A stretch of 26,324 nucleotides of DNA from a bacterium. Its GTDB lineage: Bacteria; Patescibacteria; JAEDAM01; Absconditabacterales; Absconditicoccaceae. The notes below the pieces were generated by a model. It was not told the origin of the DNA and made no database searches. It worked only from the letters and a program-made list of their open reading frames with translations. Location: the NCBI GenBank assembly GCA_017442645.1, contig JAFRZH010000021.1, forward strand, positions 1-26,324. Direction: 5' to 3'. The position numbers and the translations under genes are program-made. Shown here piece after piece: positions 1 to 8,648 of this stretch. Positions within the stretch are counted from its first letter, which is position 1, and the number at the start of each line of letters is the position of its first letter.

Positions 1-174
1 AACTCCTCAAAAGGTGTTTGAAGAACATATACAAAAATGCTATATCATTTAGTGAATATTATTGCTATATACTCAAAATGAATACAATTCATAATTGTAT
101 TATTTGCATATTTATTGCACTTGATTTTTGAAACTACAAGATTTTATTGAGATAAAAAACTTTCAAATAAATAA
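1..174 (+). CDS. 3' end of unknown membrane-associated protein (partial)
   Basis: Frame 1 stays open from the window edge to a TAA, giving about 57 residues, if TGA is read as glycine (three in-frame TGAs, at codons 7, 28 and 50). The visible part has a hydrophobic stretch near residues 13-45 that looks like one membrane helix, then a short basic tail ending KKLSNK. I do not recognise the family, and the start lies outside the window. Support comes from context: it converges on ftsX, and a symmetric hairpin with A- and T-tracts sits exactly between the two stops. Chance openness over 57 codons with only two stop codons in AT-rich DNA is a few percent, so it is probable but not certain. Confidence 0.5.
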
Positions 175-203
175 AAAACAGAAATAGTGTTCCTGTTTTT
201 TTA
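173..203. terminator. Bidirectional terminator between convergent genes
   Basis: The perfect 9-bp stem AAAAAACAG/CTGTTTTTT has an 11-nt loop. T-tracts follow it on both strands, so it can serve the partial gene on the left and ftsX on the right. Confidence 0.75.
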
Positions 204-227
204 TTGTAACTCAGACTTTTTAAAAAT

Positions 228-1175
228 TTATTTTAGTTTTTTATGAAGGCGGTGAACATAACGATATCAAATTGTCATACTTAAAATCAAAAAAGTACAA
301 AGTTCAATTCCTAGGAGAATCGCAACATTAATTCGATGTTCTAGAAGATAAGGAATTAAGGTAAGAGTAAAGACTTGAGACATATAATAGTCAAAAACTC
401 GAAAAGATCCTCATGTAAAAATAAGAGAAATCAAAAATCCAATAATTAGGGAAAAGAGAATCGTCCAAATGAAAGGTTGAATAATCTGAGAAGAACTCGC
501 TCAAAGAAGCTTTTTAACTTGAATATCTTTTTTAAAAGTATTGAAGAGTCCTTTAAGAAAGAAAATAACAAAAGAGAGAATAACTCGCATAACGACTCCG
601 ATAAAAATCCAACAGAGAATTTGTACAAAATTAGAAAGTTTTATAATATTGAGAATTCTATTTTCTTGGCTTGAAAGATTCTTGAGTTGTGAAATGTCTT
701 GAATATTGAGAATAATAGATTTATTATCAATCATAATTTTTTGTAAGACTTCATACTGGTCTTTATCTTTGAGGGTAACATATAATGTGGCTGGAAGAGG
801 ATTCTTAATTCAAAATTTTTCAAAAGTACCAGTCAGATTTGGTAATCTTTTTTCCAAAAATTTCACAGAATCTTCTTTACTTGAAAAAGTGGCTTTTATA
901 TCAGCTTGTTCAAGTTGTTCTTTTAAAGTCATAACTTGTTTATAAATATAGTCTTCTTCTTCTGGTTTATCTTTGATATAAAAATACATTCCTAATTTAT
1001 TTTTCAATCCTTCATTGAGAGAATTTCCATAAAAAGAAACTCCCATTAAGATATGAAGGAGAAATAAAAGGAATCCACTTAAAATGGTTACTCGAACAAT
1101 TTGTCATTTGTAGGCTTTAAAGAGAGAAGATAAATCATCTCGAAATATTTTAGGAGAAGAAACTTTAGTTTTCAT
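228..1175 (-). CDS. ftsX: Cell division ABC transporter permease FtsX
   Basis: A 315-residue protein with the FtsX layout. A short cytoplasmic N-terminus leads to one membrane helix (about residues 25-47), then an extracytoplasmic domain containing LEKRLPNLTGTFEKFG and NPLPATLYVTLKD, and then three C-terminal helices. The segment VKKLLGASSSQIIQPF corresponds to the conserved cytoplasmic loop of FtsX (usually L-x-GAs-x-x-x-I-x-x-PF). Several glycines are TGA, including the one in LLGAS, which splits the gene under the standard code. FtsX pairs with the ATPase FtsE and transmits ATP hydrolysis to periplasmic peptidoglycan hydrolases at division. ftsE is not in this window; the gene just upstream (29 bp) encodes a TPR protein. 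The ATG start follows the TPR stop closely, which suggests co-transcription. Confidence 0.9.
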
Positions 1176-1204
1176 TTGATAAATCAGATATGAAATAAAG
1201 ATTT

Positions 1205-1846
1205 TTACTTGGAAAGTAATTTTTTCTTTTGAGATTTATTTTTTATTTTATTTTCAATGGCTTTTACAAAAAGTGCAATTTTTCTATCATACCACTTCAA
1301 TTCCTTATCAACAAGAATTAAATGATCATGATGTTCATAAAAATAATCAATCATTTTATTAGCATTATCATAATCACTTTCTAGCATATAGAGTTGAATG
1401 AGATTGTAAATAACTTCAGCATCTTGATTATTGATTTTAAAAGATTTTTTTAACCATTCTACTCCCTTTTCCCTATTTCCATATCGGTATTCACAAAGTC
1501 CATAACATCTTATAATTTCATGATTTTCTCCATTTGTAAGATCTAAAGCTTGTTTTAAACTTTTTTTTGCAACTTCTCGGTTATTTTTTTCCATTTCTAG
1601 AATTCCCTTAATATAGAGTGTAAGGGGATCATCTTTTTTCTTTGCATTCAAAAAAGTTACAGCTTTATCTGCTTTTTCTATTTCTCATTTTTGATATTGT
1701 AGGTCAGCTATTTGTAATAATGCATCTTCATTATTAGGATCTCTTGATAAAATACCATTCACAAGTTTTATTGCATCATCATAATTCCCTTCTTTTTTTA
1801 AATTCTCTATCTCTTGTAAAACTTGAGGGGGGATTCCTATAGTCAT
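1205..1846 (-). CDS. TPR-repeat protein
   Basis: A 213-residue protein made of tandem 34-residue-like helical repeats. Examples are EIENLKKEGNYDDAIKLV near the N-terminus, DALLQIADLQYQKGEIEKA, and further pairs such as YGLCEYRYGNREKGVEWL and VIYNLIQLYMLESDYDNA. The Gly/Ala/Tyr spacing is typical of tetratricopeptide repeats, which act as protein-protein scaffolds. No signal peptide or membrane helix is visible, so it is probably cytoplasmic. One glycine (in YQKGEIE) is TGA, so a standard-code call would wrongly start at residue 66 (MNAKKKDD). The ATG at 1846 was chosen because the TPR pattern starts immediately after it. It lies 29 bp upstream of ftsX on the same strand; whether it works with FtsX is inference. 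Confidence 0.8.
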
Positions 1847-2048
1847 AAGTATTTGTTCTATAAAATAAAAGTATTTTTATCTCTTATATTGTAGAGATTT
1901 TTTTTAAAAAAAGCAATAAAAAATCTGACCGTCTTTGTATTCATCTTTACTTTTTTAAATTTTATTTTAGATTTACGTTAAAACTTATTCTTGAAATAAA
2001 ATATAAATCCTTATAGTAAAATTATCTTTTTATTCTTTTACTTACTCT

Positions 2049-3764
2049 ATGAAAAGACTTGCGAAATTTTTTGCGGGATGGATTGAATCTTTAAGTATTT
2101 TTCCGCTTGGATATGCTTGTATTATTGCTTTTACGCTTTTTAGTATTGGTGATATTGCGGATTGGTTTAATGTGGAAGATGAAATATGGATTTCAACAGG
2201 ACTCGCTTTGATTCTTTGAATTTTTGGATCGTTACGATATCTCTATGGAGGAGAAAAGGGGACTCAAAAAACTAAGAAATTCTTGTGGATGACTCAGATT
2301 TTTTCTCTTTTTCTTAGTATAGGATACTATTTTCTAGGTATTGCAAGAGCTGATTTATATGCAGAGCATTTGTTGTTCTTTGGGATTTTTCCCGTTGCTA
2401 TCGTTGGAATCTTCTTTTTCATCGTGATGACTTTTAGAAAAAAAGAAACAAAAATCTGGCTGATCGTGAGAGAAATCATCGAATCCTTGTCCCTTGGGGG
2501 ATTGGCAGGTCTGATCGTTCGAGGAGGATTGTCTTGAGCTTTGGCTTCCATAGAAGCGTTATTTGATTTGAATTTCATCAATTGGCATCGATATGAATAT
2601 TTCGCTTCCTTTAGTTTAATTTTCTTAGCGTGATCGTTTGTGCTTACGTATTTCCTCCAACTTTATAAGCAAAACGAAGAAATCATTGAATCTTCTCGTT
2701 TGAGAAAAATTTTTGGATGTTATATTGTTTTGCCTCTTCTTTTGATTTATTTCGCGATTTTCTTTGCATATGGATTGAAAATTCTCATTACGGGGACGTG
2801 GCCAAAAGGTTTGATCGTTTGGTTGGGAATAAGTTATTTTGTTTTTGGAATGGTAACCTATTATCTGACTTATGCAGAAGAAACGCCTTTTTACAAGAAA
2901 ATGCATCAACTCATCTTTTCAAGTTTCCTTTTCATTGCTTTGATGATGGCAGGAGCGATTGGACTTAGGATTTCTCAGTATGGAATTACTTTTCATAGAT
3001 ATTTCATTTGTGCCTTTATTTTGGTGATGATTGCATTCTCCCTTTTAGCACTTCTTCGTCCAAAACAAAGATTTTTCTTCTTTGGAACGCTCTTTTTCGG
3101 AGCGACGGTTCTTAGTTTTTATGGACCTCTGAATGTGACTCAGGTTTCTTTCTTTTCTCAAAAACAAAGAGTGGTTCATTTAGCAGAAACATATGGCTTA
3201 AACTTACCTTTTGAAAGAAATAGTTGAAAAAATCTGACAGAAACAGAAGTAAAAGAGCTTCGTGGAGCGATTGCAGGAGTTGTGGAAGATTTTGCATATG
3301 AAAAATGGGAAGATTTCCTTTTGATAGGATTCACAACGGAATGGGAAGATCTTGACGAAGTTTCTCGTTGGGGAGTAAGTAATAAAATTTTTGAATTTCT
3401 CGGATTCCCTGAAAATAAGGACCGAAAATATCAAGGGAAAGAGTATTTTTATTTTGGGCAAGGACATATGAATGATGTTCCTCTCAAAGTTCAAGGGTTC
3501 TCTTATCTTTATTATCTTGATGATTTGCAAGAAAGTACGACACAGAAAAATGTTTTTCAACTTTCATCTTATTTTGAGAGTTTAAAAGGGAAAACTATTG
3601 ATTTAAATCCTTATCTTGAAATTTTGAGTACCGATAAAAATGCGCATTCTTTCTTGATCGAAGACGGAGAAAATAGACTTATTCTCACTAGAGTGAATGG
3701 AACTGTTGCACCTGATGGAGAGATAGAGATTGATTATGTGAATGGATATTATTTAGAGAAGTAA
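2049..3764 (+). CDS. DUF4153-family polytopic membrane protein
   Basis: A 571-residue protein with roughly ten hydrophobic helices in the first 390 residues, then a soluble acidic C-terminal region of about 180 residues. The stretch CYIVLPLLLIYFAIFFAY, followed by KILITGTWPKGLIVWLG, matches the conserved core of DUF4153 membrane proteins (PLL-x-Y … Y-x-x-KI … WPKG). The function of that family is unknown. Four in-frame TGA codons (near 2218, 2534, 2630 and 3226) break it under the standard code and are read as glycine here. It starts at the first ATG after a divergent intergenic region shared with the TPR gene, and a hairpin terminator follows. An AAAAAATCTGAC repeat word lies inside the coding region at 3227. 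Confidence 0.75.
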
Positions 3765-3773
3765 AAAGAAAAA

Positions 3774-3818
3774 TCCCCTCGGCTTCGCCGTATCACCTTG
3801 CAAAAGGGGAAAAATTTT
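3774..3818 (+). terminator. Terminator after the DUF4153 gene
   Basis: Outer stem TCCCCT/AGGGGA enclosing a CGGC-TTC-GCCG hairpin, then A- and T-rich sequence. It starts 10 bp after the stop codon. The CGGCTTCGCCG core also resembles the GC-rich intergenic repeats seen elsewhere in the window. Confidence 0.55.
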
Positions 3819-3822
3819 TGAT

Positions 3823-3945
3823 ATCTTTTAAGATGTTTTGCTTCGCTCAACATGACAGACATACACAAAAAGAAATAAAAATCTGACTGGAAAATGTCCC
3901 TCTTTTAAAAGAGGGGGGACCGCTTGCGGTGGGAGATTTTTTTAT
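3823..3945. repeat. GC-rich palindromic intergenic repeats
   Basis: A cluster of short palindromes in AT-rich DNA: a GCTTCGC hairpin (about 3840-3848), an AAAAATCTGAC word at 3877-3887, CCCTCTTTT/AAAAGAGGG (about 3899-3916), and CCGCTTGCGG followed by GGGAGATTTTTTT (3920-3943). The last 24 bp recur identically at 15947-15970. Related modules lie at 15765-16113, 16545-16801 and 19254-19452. Confidence 0.7.
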
Positions 3946-3950
3946 TTTCG

Positions 3951-3989
3951 AAAAAAGGTAAAAAGCCCAACAAAATATGCCGAGCTTTT
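3951..3989 (-). terminator. Terminator of the small gene at 4018-4242
   Basis: On the minus strand an 8-bp stem (AAAAGCTC/GGGCTTTT, one G-U pair) is followed by a T-rich run. It lies about 28 bp after the stop codon. Confidence 0.65.
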
Positions 3990-4017
3990 ATTGTCGTTGG
4001 AGATGTGAGCCCCACGT

Positions 4018-4242
4018 TTAACGAATTACGAATTTGTTATCCATAATCGCTTTGGTGATATTCCACACAATCTCTTCCTTGTTAGGTTGAAGTGAAAAGT
4101 CTTGATACAGACTCTGGATGACACCAATGAGATTGTCGGCTCTCTGCTGGAGGTTCTGAATGTGGTTGAAACTTTGGATAGAAATTTTTGCCTCATCCTT
4201 TTCGTTTCCTACTCCATACACGATTGTTTTGTAAATCTTCAT
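4018..4242 (-). CDS. Small protein of unknown function (74 aa, TGA-free)
   Basis: An ATG-to-TAA frame of 74 residues beginning MKIYKTIVYGVGNEKDE, with a polar helical middle (NHIQNLQQRADNLIGVIQSL) and the ending NKFVIR. I do not recognise it. It has its own transcription unit: a TTGACT-16-TATGAT promoter about 85 bp upstream and a hairpin terminator just downstream. Its glycines are not TGA, unlike most genes here. The 5' leader (about 4243-4320) can form competing hairpins: GAGG pairs with CCTC, CTGGT with ACCAG, and CTCC with the later GGAG. The leader or the peptide could be the functional product. A longer ORF on the opposite strand overlaps it but is not supported by any signal. Confidence 0.6.
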   Translation of the reverse strand: MKIYKTIVYGVGNEKDEAKISIQSFNHIQNLQQRADNLIGVIQSLYQDFSLQPNKEEIVWNITKAIMDNKFVIR

Positions 4243-4325
4243 AATAGAAACAATATAAGATTATACGTACTCCTTCTGTCCTGGTGGAGGTTACCAGCCT
4301 CGTTTACATTCAAACGATTAAAAAT

Positions 4326-4353
4326 ATCATATATATATATACTTTAAAGTCAA
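4326..4353 (-). promoter_or_regulatory. Promoter with (TA)n spacer for the 74-aa gene
   Basis: Minus strand: TTGACT, a 16-bp spacer containing a TATATATATA run, then TATGAT. It is one of four similar promoters in the window. Confidence 0.65.
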
Positions 4354-4459
4354 GAGAATTTTTACTTTTTTATAAACTAGGATGTTCCTTTGAAAATCAG
4401 ACTTCTTAACTATTTTTTCTAAAAAATATAGCACCTAAATAAAAAAAGTGATAAAAAAC

Positions 4460-4512
4460 TTGCAATTAAAAAAAAATTCTTATAAATAGCACTGTAAATG
4501 TTTTAGTGATAC
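4460..4512 (+). promoter_or_regulatory. dnaK promoter with degenerate CIRCE-like operator
   Basis: TTGCAA (4460-4465) lies 15 bp before TATAAA (4481-4486). Overlapping the expected transcription start is an inverted repeat, ATAGCACTG (4486-4494), N9, TAGTGATAC (4504-4512). Its spacing and arms resemble CIRCE (TTAGCACTC-N9-GAGTGCTAA), the HrcA repressor site found upstream of dnaK and groE operons. The left arm matches at 7 of 9 positions and the right arm less well, so HrcA control is a reasonable inference but not certain. Confidence 0.5.
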
Positions 4513-4579
4513 TTTTTAAAAATCCTACTAAAGACACTGAAACTCTTTGAAAATTTTATCTTATAACATTCATACAATC

Positions 4580-6457
4580 ATGGCAAAAGTAATTGGAATT
4601 GATCTTGGAACGACGAATTCGTGTGTATCTTACCTTTTGGGAGATAAATCTGAAGTGATTGCAAACGCAGAAGGAAACAGAACAACTCCTTCTATCGTGT
4701 ATATCAAAGGAGATGAATTGCTCGTTGGAGATCTTGCAAAAAGAAAGGCTATTTTGGAGCCAAAAAATGTAATTTATGAAGTAAAAAGATGGATCGGAAG
4801 AAAATATTCGGAAGTTAAATCTGAACTCAAAAAAATGCCTTACGACACAAAGGAAGGTAAAGACGGAGGAGTTCTTATCGTAATAGATGGAAAAGAATAT
4901 AAACCTGAACAGATTTCTGCGTTCATCTTGAAAAAACTCAAGGAAGATGCTGAAAAATTCTTGGGAGAAACGATTACTCAAGCAGTAATTACGGTACCAG
5001 CTTACTTCAACGATTCTCAAAGGAACGCAACGAAAGCAGCTGGAGAAATCGCAGGACTTAAAGTTGAAAGAATTATCAACGAACCAACTGCGGCCTCTCT
5101 TGCTTATGGAGAAGGAAAATCAAAAGATGAACAAATCGTAGTATTCGATCTTTGAGGAGGTACCTTCGATGTAACCGTACTTGAAATCTCTGGAGAAGGA
5201 ACATTCCAAGTATTATCAACCGCTGGAGATACAGAACTTTGAGGTGCTAACTGGGATCAAAGAATTATGGATTACTTGATCGATGAATTTAAATCTAAAG
5301 AAGGAATCGATCTCCGCGACAACGCTATGGCAATGCAAAGAATCAAAGACGAAGCAGAAAAAGCAAAAAAACAATTATCAAATATGGAGAGAGTTGAAGT
5401 TTCTATCCCTTTCATTACGCAAGGAAAAGACGGAACTCCAAAAAATCTTGAAGTAACCTTATCAAGAGCCAAATTTGAATCTCTTTGTTCAGATTTATTC
5501 AATAAATGTAAAGTTCCATTTGAAAAAGCAATCAAAGATAGTGGACTTTCTTACTCTGAAATCTCAGATGTAATCTTGGTTGGAGGTTCTACGAGAATGC
5601 CTCAAATTCCTGGAATTGTAAAAGACGTTATTGGAAAAGATCCAAAACCTGCCGTAAACCCTGATGAAGCTGTAGCACAAGGAGCCGCTATTCAAGGAGG
5701 AATCATTCAAGGAGATGTAAAAGATATTCTTCTTTTGGATGTTACTCCACTTTCTCTTGCAGTTGAAGTAGAAGGAGGACTTGCTCATGTAATGATCCCA
5801 AGAAACACCACAATCCCTGCTAAAAAATCTAATATTTATACTACCGCAGTAGATAATCAAACTGCCGTTACGGTTCATGTTACTCAAGGAGAAAGACAAT
5901 TCGCAAGAGATAATAAATCTCTTGGAATGTTCAATCTTGAAGGAATCCCTCCAATGAGAAGAGGACAACCACAGATTGAAGTAACATTCGATATCGATGC
6001 TAATGGTATCTTGAATGTAACTGCACAAGAAAAATCTACAGGAAAACAACAATCTGTTCAAATTCAAGGTTCTACTAATATTACTGATGAAGAAATCGAA
6101 GCAGCTAAAGCCGATGCAGAAAAATTCGCAGAAGAAGATAGAAAGAGAAAAGATATTATCGATGCGAAAAATAGTTTGGAAAGCTTGGTATATGCTCTTG
6201 AAGGATTGATGAAAGATCATAAAGATAAAATGTCTGAAGAAGAAAAAGATGCTATCGGAAAACTTATTGCTGATGGACATGCAATGAAAGATAATGAAGA
6301 AGCAACTCTTGGACAAGTAAAAGATGAAACTGACAGAATCCAAAAAGAATCAGAACAATATTTCCAAAAATATGTTCAAACTGCACAACAAGGAACTCCT
6401 GAAGGGGAAAAGAAAGAAGAAGGACCTGTTGAAGGAGAAGTTGTTGATGCTGATTAG
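4580..6457 (+). CDS. dnaK: Chaperone DnaK (Hsp70)
   Basis: A 625-residue full-length Hsp70: an ATP-dependent cytoplasmic chaperone that binds unfolded segments with DnaJ and GrpE. The N-terminal ATPase domain opens [14 protein letters not shown] and carries [44 protein letters not shown] and [11 protein letters not shown]. The substrate-binding domain has [10 protein letters not shown] and TTIPAKKS, and the C-terminal lid ends acidic (EGEVVDAD). Two TGA codons, at 5153-5155 and 5240-5242, fall at residues 192 and 221. Those are invariant glycines of GGGTFDV and ELGGANWD, which proves TGA is glycine here and that the gene is intact. Only two of its many glycines are TGA. It stands alone, without grpE or dnaJ, under its own promoter. 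Confidence 0.97.
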
Positions 6458-6465
6458 AAAAAATG

Positions 6466-6496
6466 AAAGACGGGAGCTGTTTCCTGTCTTTTTTTG
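6466..6496 (+). terminator. dnaK terminator
   Basis: The stem AAAGAC-G-GGA / TCC-T-GTCTTT with a 6-nt loop is followed by a seven-base T-tract, a few bases after the dnaK stop. Confidence 0.85.
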
Positions 6497-6596
6497 TTAA
6501 TAAAAAAAGAAAAAGTCTGACAAAAAAAGAGGATGATCTACCTCTCTTTTAAGCAAAAGTCTTTTCAAAAATCGTTGATGGTATAGTTTGTTCTTT

Positions 6597-7859
6597 TTAA
6601 TTATCTTCAAAGTTTATGTATTGGTTAAAAAAAACGTTTACAACTTGATCTACATTATATGTTTCGTATTCAGATTTTTTGAGAATCTTGATGGCAAGCT
6701 TTAATATTTCCTTTTGTGTTTGTTTATCTGTAGATTCCCATGCTTCGGTCAATTGTAATTTGTGATAAATAGAAAGTAAATCTTCTTTTTGATTAGGTGA
6801 AAGTGTCGATATTTCCTCCTGAGTAATTCAATATTTACAGTATATGATTTCGTAAGAAATATTGTATTCTCAGAGGAAATAGTTTAAAAATTGATCTATG
6901 GTATCATTTTGATGTTGTGGATCTTGTAAATCTTCAATTGCAAAATTCATTAAATCTTTTTTATCCTCTGTGGATAAAGTATCCCACTTCTTTGTCTCTT
7001 TTAATGTTCGATATATTAGATCAATTGCTACCTTTTCGGGGAAATTACTACAAAGTTCTCCCCTTCTTCGACTTTCAATTTCTTTAGTTTTGTTTCTATA
7101 TCATTTGTGATTTTTTTTGTCATTTATATAGTGTATATCGTCTTGATGGTATGTATTAGCTTTTTGAGAATATATGTCTCATGGTTTATTTTTTGGATAT
7201 TTTGTTCAAGCTAAAATATCAGAATATAATTGGGTATAATGTCTTATACCTTCTTCTTTATATTGCTTGAGCTTTATATCTCTTTCTTCAGGAGAAGTAA
7301 TTCCTTCTTTTTCTATAATTTGTTGTGCTTCATTTTGAGAATATATTTCAACTCCATGCTCTGTTAGAAGTTGTTCTTTAAATTGTAAAAAGTGATTTAA
7401 TTCATGAAATACTGTTTCTATAATATCGGTATTGTGAGCAATATTAATTGTTACTTCTCTTTCTCGTTCCCAAAAAGATCACGATTCTTCTATTGTTGGT
7501 TCATTGATAGGATTTATTTTTACATTATCAATGTGCATTTCTTTACAAGCTAATTCAAATATCTTTCTTGCATATGTTTCTTTATCTCAATTAACATAAT
7601 ATTCTGTTTGCATTTCCAAAATTTTGTATTTATTTCTTGCTATTAAATTTTCAAATGCCTTATCAGTTTCAGCGAAAAATTTATTTGGAGCTCTGAATTC
7701 TCATCCGGGGATATCAATTTTTTTGTTATTAGTGGGATTTTTTGAAATCCAATTTTGTAATGCTGCTTGTAATTTCATTCTTATTCCCTTTCTTTTTGGG
7801 AAATTTTTTTCATCTGGAGTAGAAGGAGGGGACAGAGGATTAGTGAGGACTGTTATCAT
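6597..7859 (-). CDS. HExxH (zincin-like) putative metallopeptidase, invisible under the standard code
   Basis: With TGA as glycine, a continuous 420-residue frame runs from ATG 7859 to TAA 6597. Eight in-frame TGAs break it up, so the standard code shows only a fragment at its 5' end. Residues 152-156 read HELNH in the context TVFHELNHFLQFKEQLL: the HExxH zinc-binding and catalytic motif of zincin metallopeptidases, in a helix. Downstream, about residue 258, TKEIESRRRGELC could supply a glutamate third ligand as in gluzincins; this is inference. The C-terminal third is helical and charged (LSTEDKKDLMNFAIEDL, LSPNQKEDLLSIYHKL). No signal peptide is visible, so it is probably cytoplasmic. I know no exact family. 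An open extension to a TTG at 7922 is rejected because that TTG is the -35 box of an excellent promoter. Confidence 0.75.
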
Positions 7860-7893
7860 ATTTATAATATTAATGGTAGTAATAAACACACTA

Positions 7894-7922
7894 ATTATAT
7901 CTATTTTTAGATTTTTTGTCAA
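7894..7922 (-). promoter_or_regulatory. Consensus sigma70-type promoter for the HExxH gene
   Basis: On the minus strand, a perfect TTGACA, a 17-bp spacer and a perfect TATAAT. The expected start (about 7887) leaves a leader of roughly 28 nt before ATG 7859, with no clear Shine-Dalgarno sequence. It decides the start codon of this gene. Confidence 0.85.
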
Positions 7923-7998
7923 TTTTGTACGAGAATAGCAAACGACTTATTTTTCTAAGAATGTTCTGATTTTTCCTATTTTTTTCATAAAAAAAAAC

Positions 7999-8035
7999 TT
8001 GAAATATATATATCAATCATTATATCTGTCAATAG
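7999..8035 (+). promoter_or_regulatory. Promoter with (TA)n spacer and TGTCAATAG start region
   Basis: TTGAAA (7999-8004), a 16-bp spacer including TATATATAT, TATATC (8021-8026), then TGTCAATAG. The 21 bp at 8015-8035 match 19526-19546 at 20 positions, including bases past the -10 box, so the two share more than generic promoter boxes. Confidence 0.65.
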
Positions 8036-8080
8036 TCTAAATAATTAAATGACTGTTTTAGTTTTTTTGGCGAGAAAAAA

Positions 8081-8440
8081 ATGGACAAATTTGAAGATGG
8101 TTGATATGCTGCAGCTATTGGTGTTGATAATAAACCAAAGATTTTTCCGGATCAGAATGACTCAGATTCTGCTCCTAAAGTAGGAGAGGAGTATCAGAAG
8201 AGAATTGAAGAAATTATGAATATCCAAGTTGAATTTGATGGAGGAGATGACATCGAAAACTACCTTGGTGAAAATGAATTATGGGATTTTACCCCACGGT
8301 TGAAGAATGTTAATGGTACAGTAATTGAAACTTATTTAACGATTACTTCTGATCCTGAGAGATTTCGAAAATACAAGATGAAAGCTTGGCAGATTGAATA
8401 TCCTCCAAGATGAGGTGATGCATGAAAATGGCTTTGCTAA
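8081..8440 (+). CDS. Protein of unknown function (119 aa)
   Basis: An ATG-to-TAA frame of 119 residues with three TGA glycines (FEDGGYAAA, PPRGGDAGKW). It is acidic, with IQVEFDGGDDIENYLGENEL in the middle and SDPERFRKYKMKAWQIEYPP near the end. No signal peptide, helix or known motif is seen, and I cannot assign a family. It is transcribed from the (TA)n promoter at 7999 with a leader of about 45 nt. The start is supported by the upstream purine-rich GGCGAGAAAAAA. The last codons overlap a second coding-like frame (8422-8508), so the true C-terminus may lie there if a frameshift joins the two. Confidence 0.6.
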
Positions 8441-8508
8441 ATGATTGATATTATTTTTCTAAAGATTTAACTTGAGAAGAGTTTGTTAAGGTGATGGAGG
8501 GAAAATAA
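8422..8508 (+). CDS. Overlapping 28-codon frame (separate small ORF or frameshifted C-terminus)
   Basis: This frame lies one base back from the 8081-8440 gene. It starts at ATG 8422 inside that gene's end and reads MALLNDGYYFSKDLTGEEFVKVMEGK after two more residues, with two TGA glycines and a TAA stop. Its composition looks coding: balanced, with acidic and aromatic residues and an amphipathic end. It could be a translationally coupled microprotein, the product of a programmed frameshift, or the relic of a frameshift that shortened the upstream gene. The sequence alone does not decide. Confidence 0.4.
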
Positions 8509-8572
8509 CATAGTTACTTCATCCCACTTTTTCTAAAAGTCAATTTATAATTCTTAAACTTAAAAATTTTTA

Positions 8573-8600
8573 TTGTTTTAATTATGGTTTTCTCTATAAT
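8573..8600 (+). promoter_or_regulatory. secA promoter
   Basis: TTGTTT (8573-8578), 16-bp spacer, TATAAT (8595-8600). An AAAAATCTGA word follows at about 8613-8622, in the leader. Confidence 0.7.
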
Positions 8601-8648
8601 GAAATATAGACTAAAAATCTGATTTATTTTGTATGTTAGAAGAAAATC

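Noticed and set aside
4102..4347. 81-codon plus-strand frame over the 74-aa gene
   Set aside because: The minus-strand frame has promoter and terminator; the plus frame has neither.
5564..6343. 259-codon open frame antisense to dnaK
   Set aside because: It is low-complexity Phe/Ser/Ile, which arises opposite A-rich coding DNA, and it has no promoter or motif.
7860..7922. TTG start at 7922 for the HExxH gene
   Set aside because: This TTG is the -35 box of a perfect promoter; the transcript begins downstream of it.
7624..7938. 104-codon plus-strand frame with a membrane-like sequence
   Set aside because: It is antisense to the HExxH gene, whose promoter, TGA pattern and motif are convincing.
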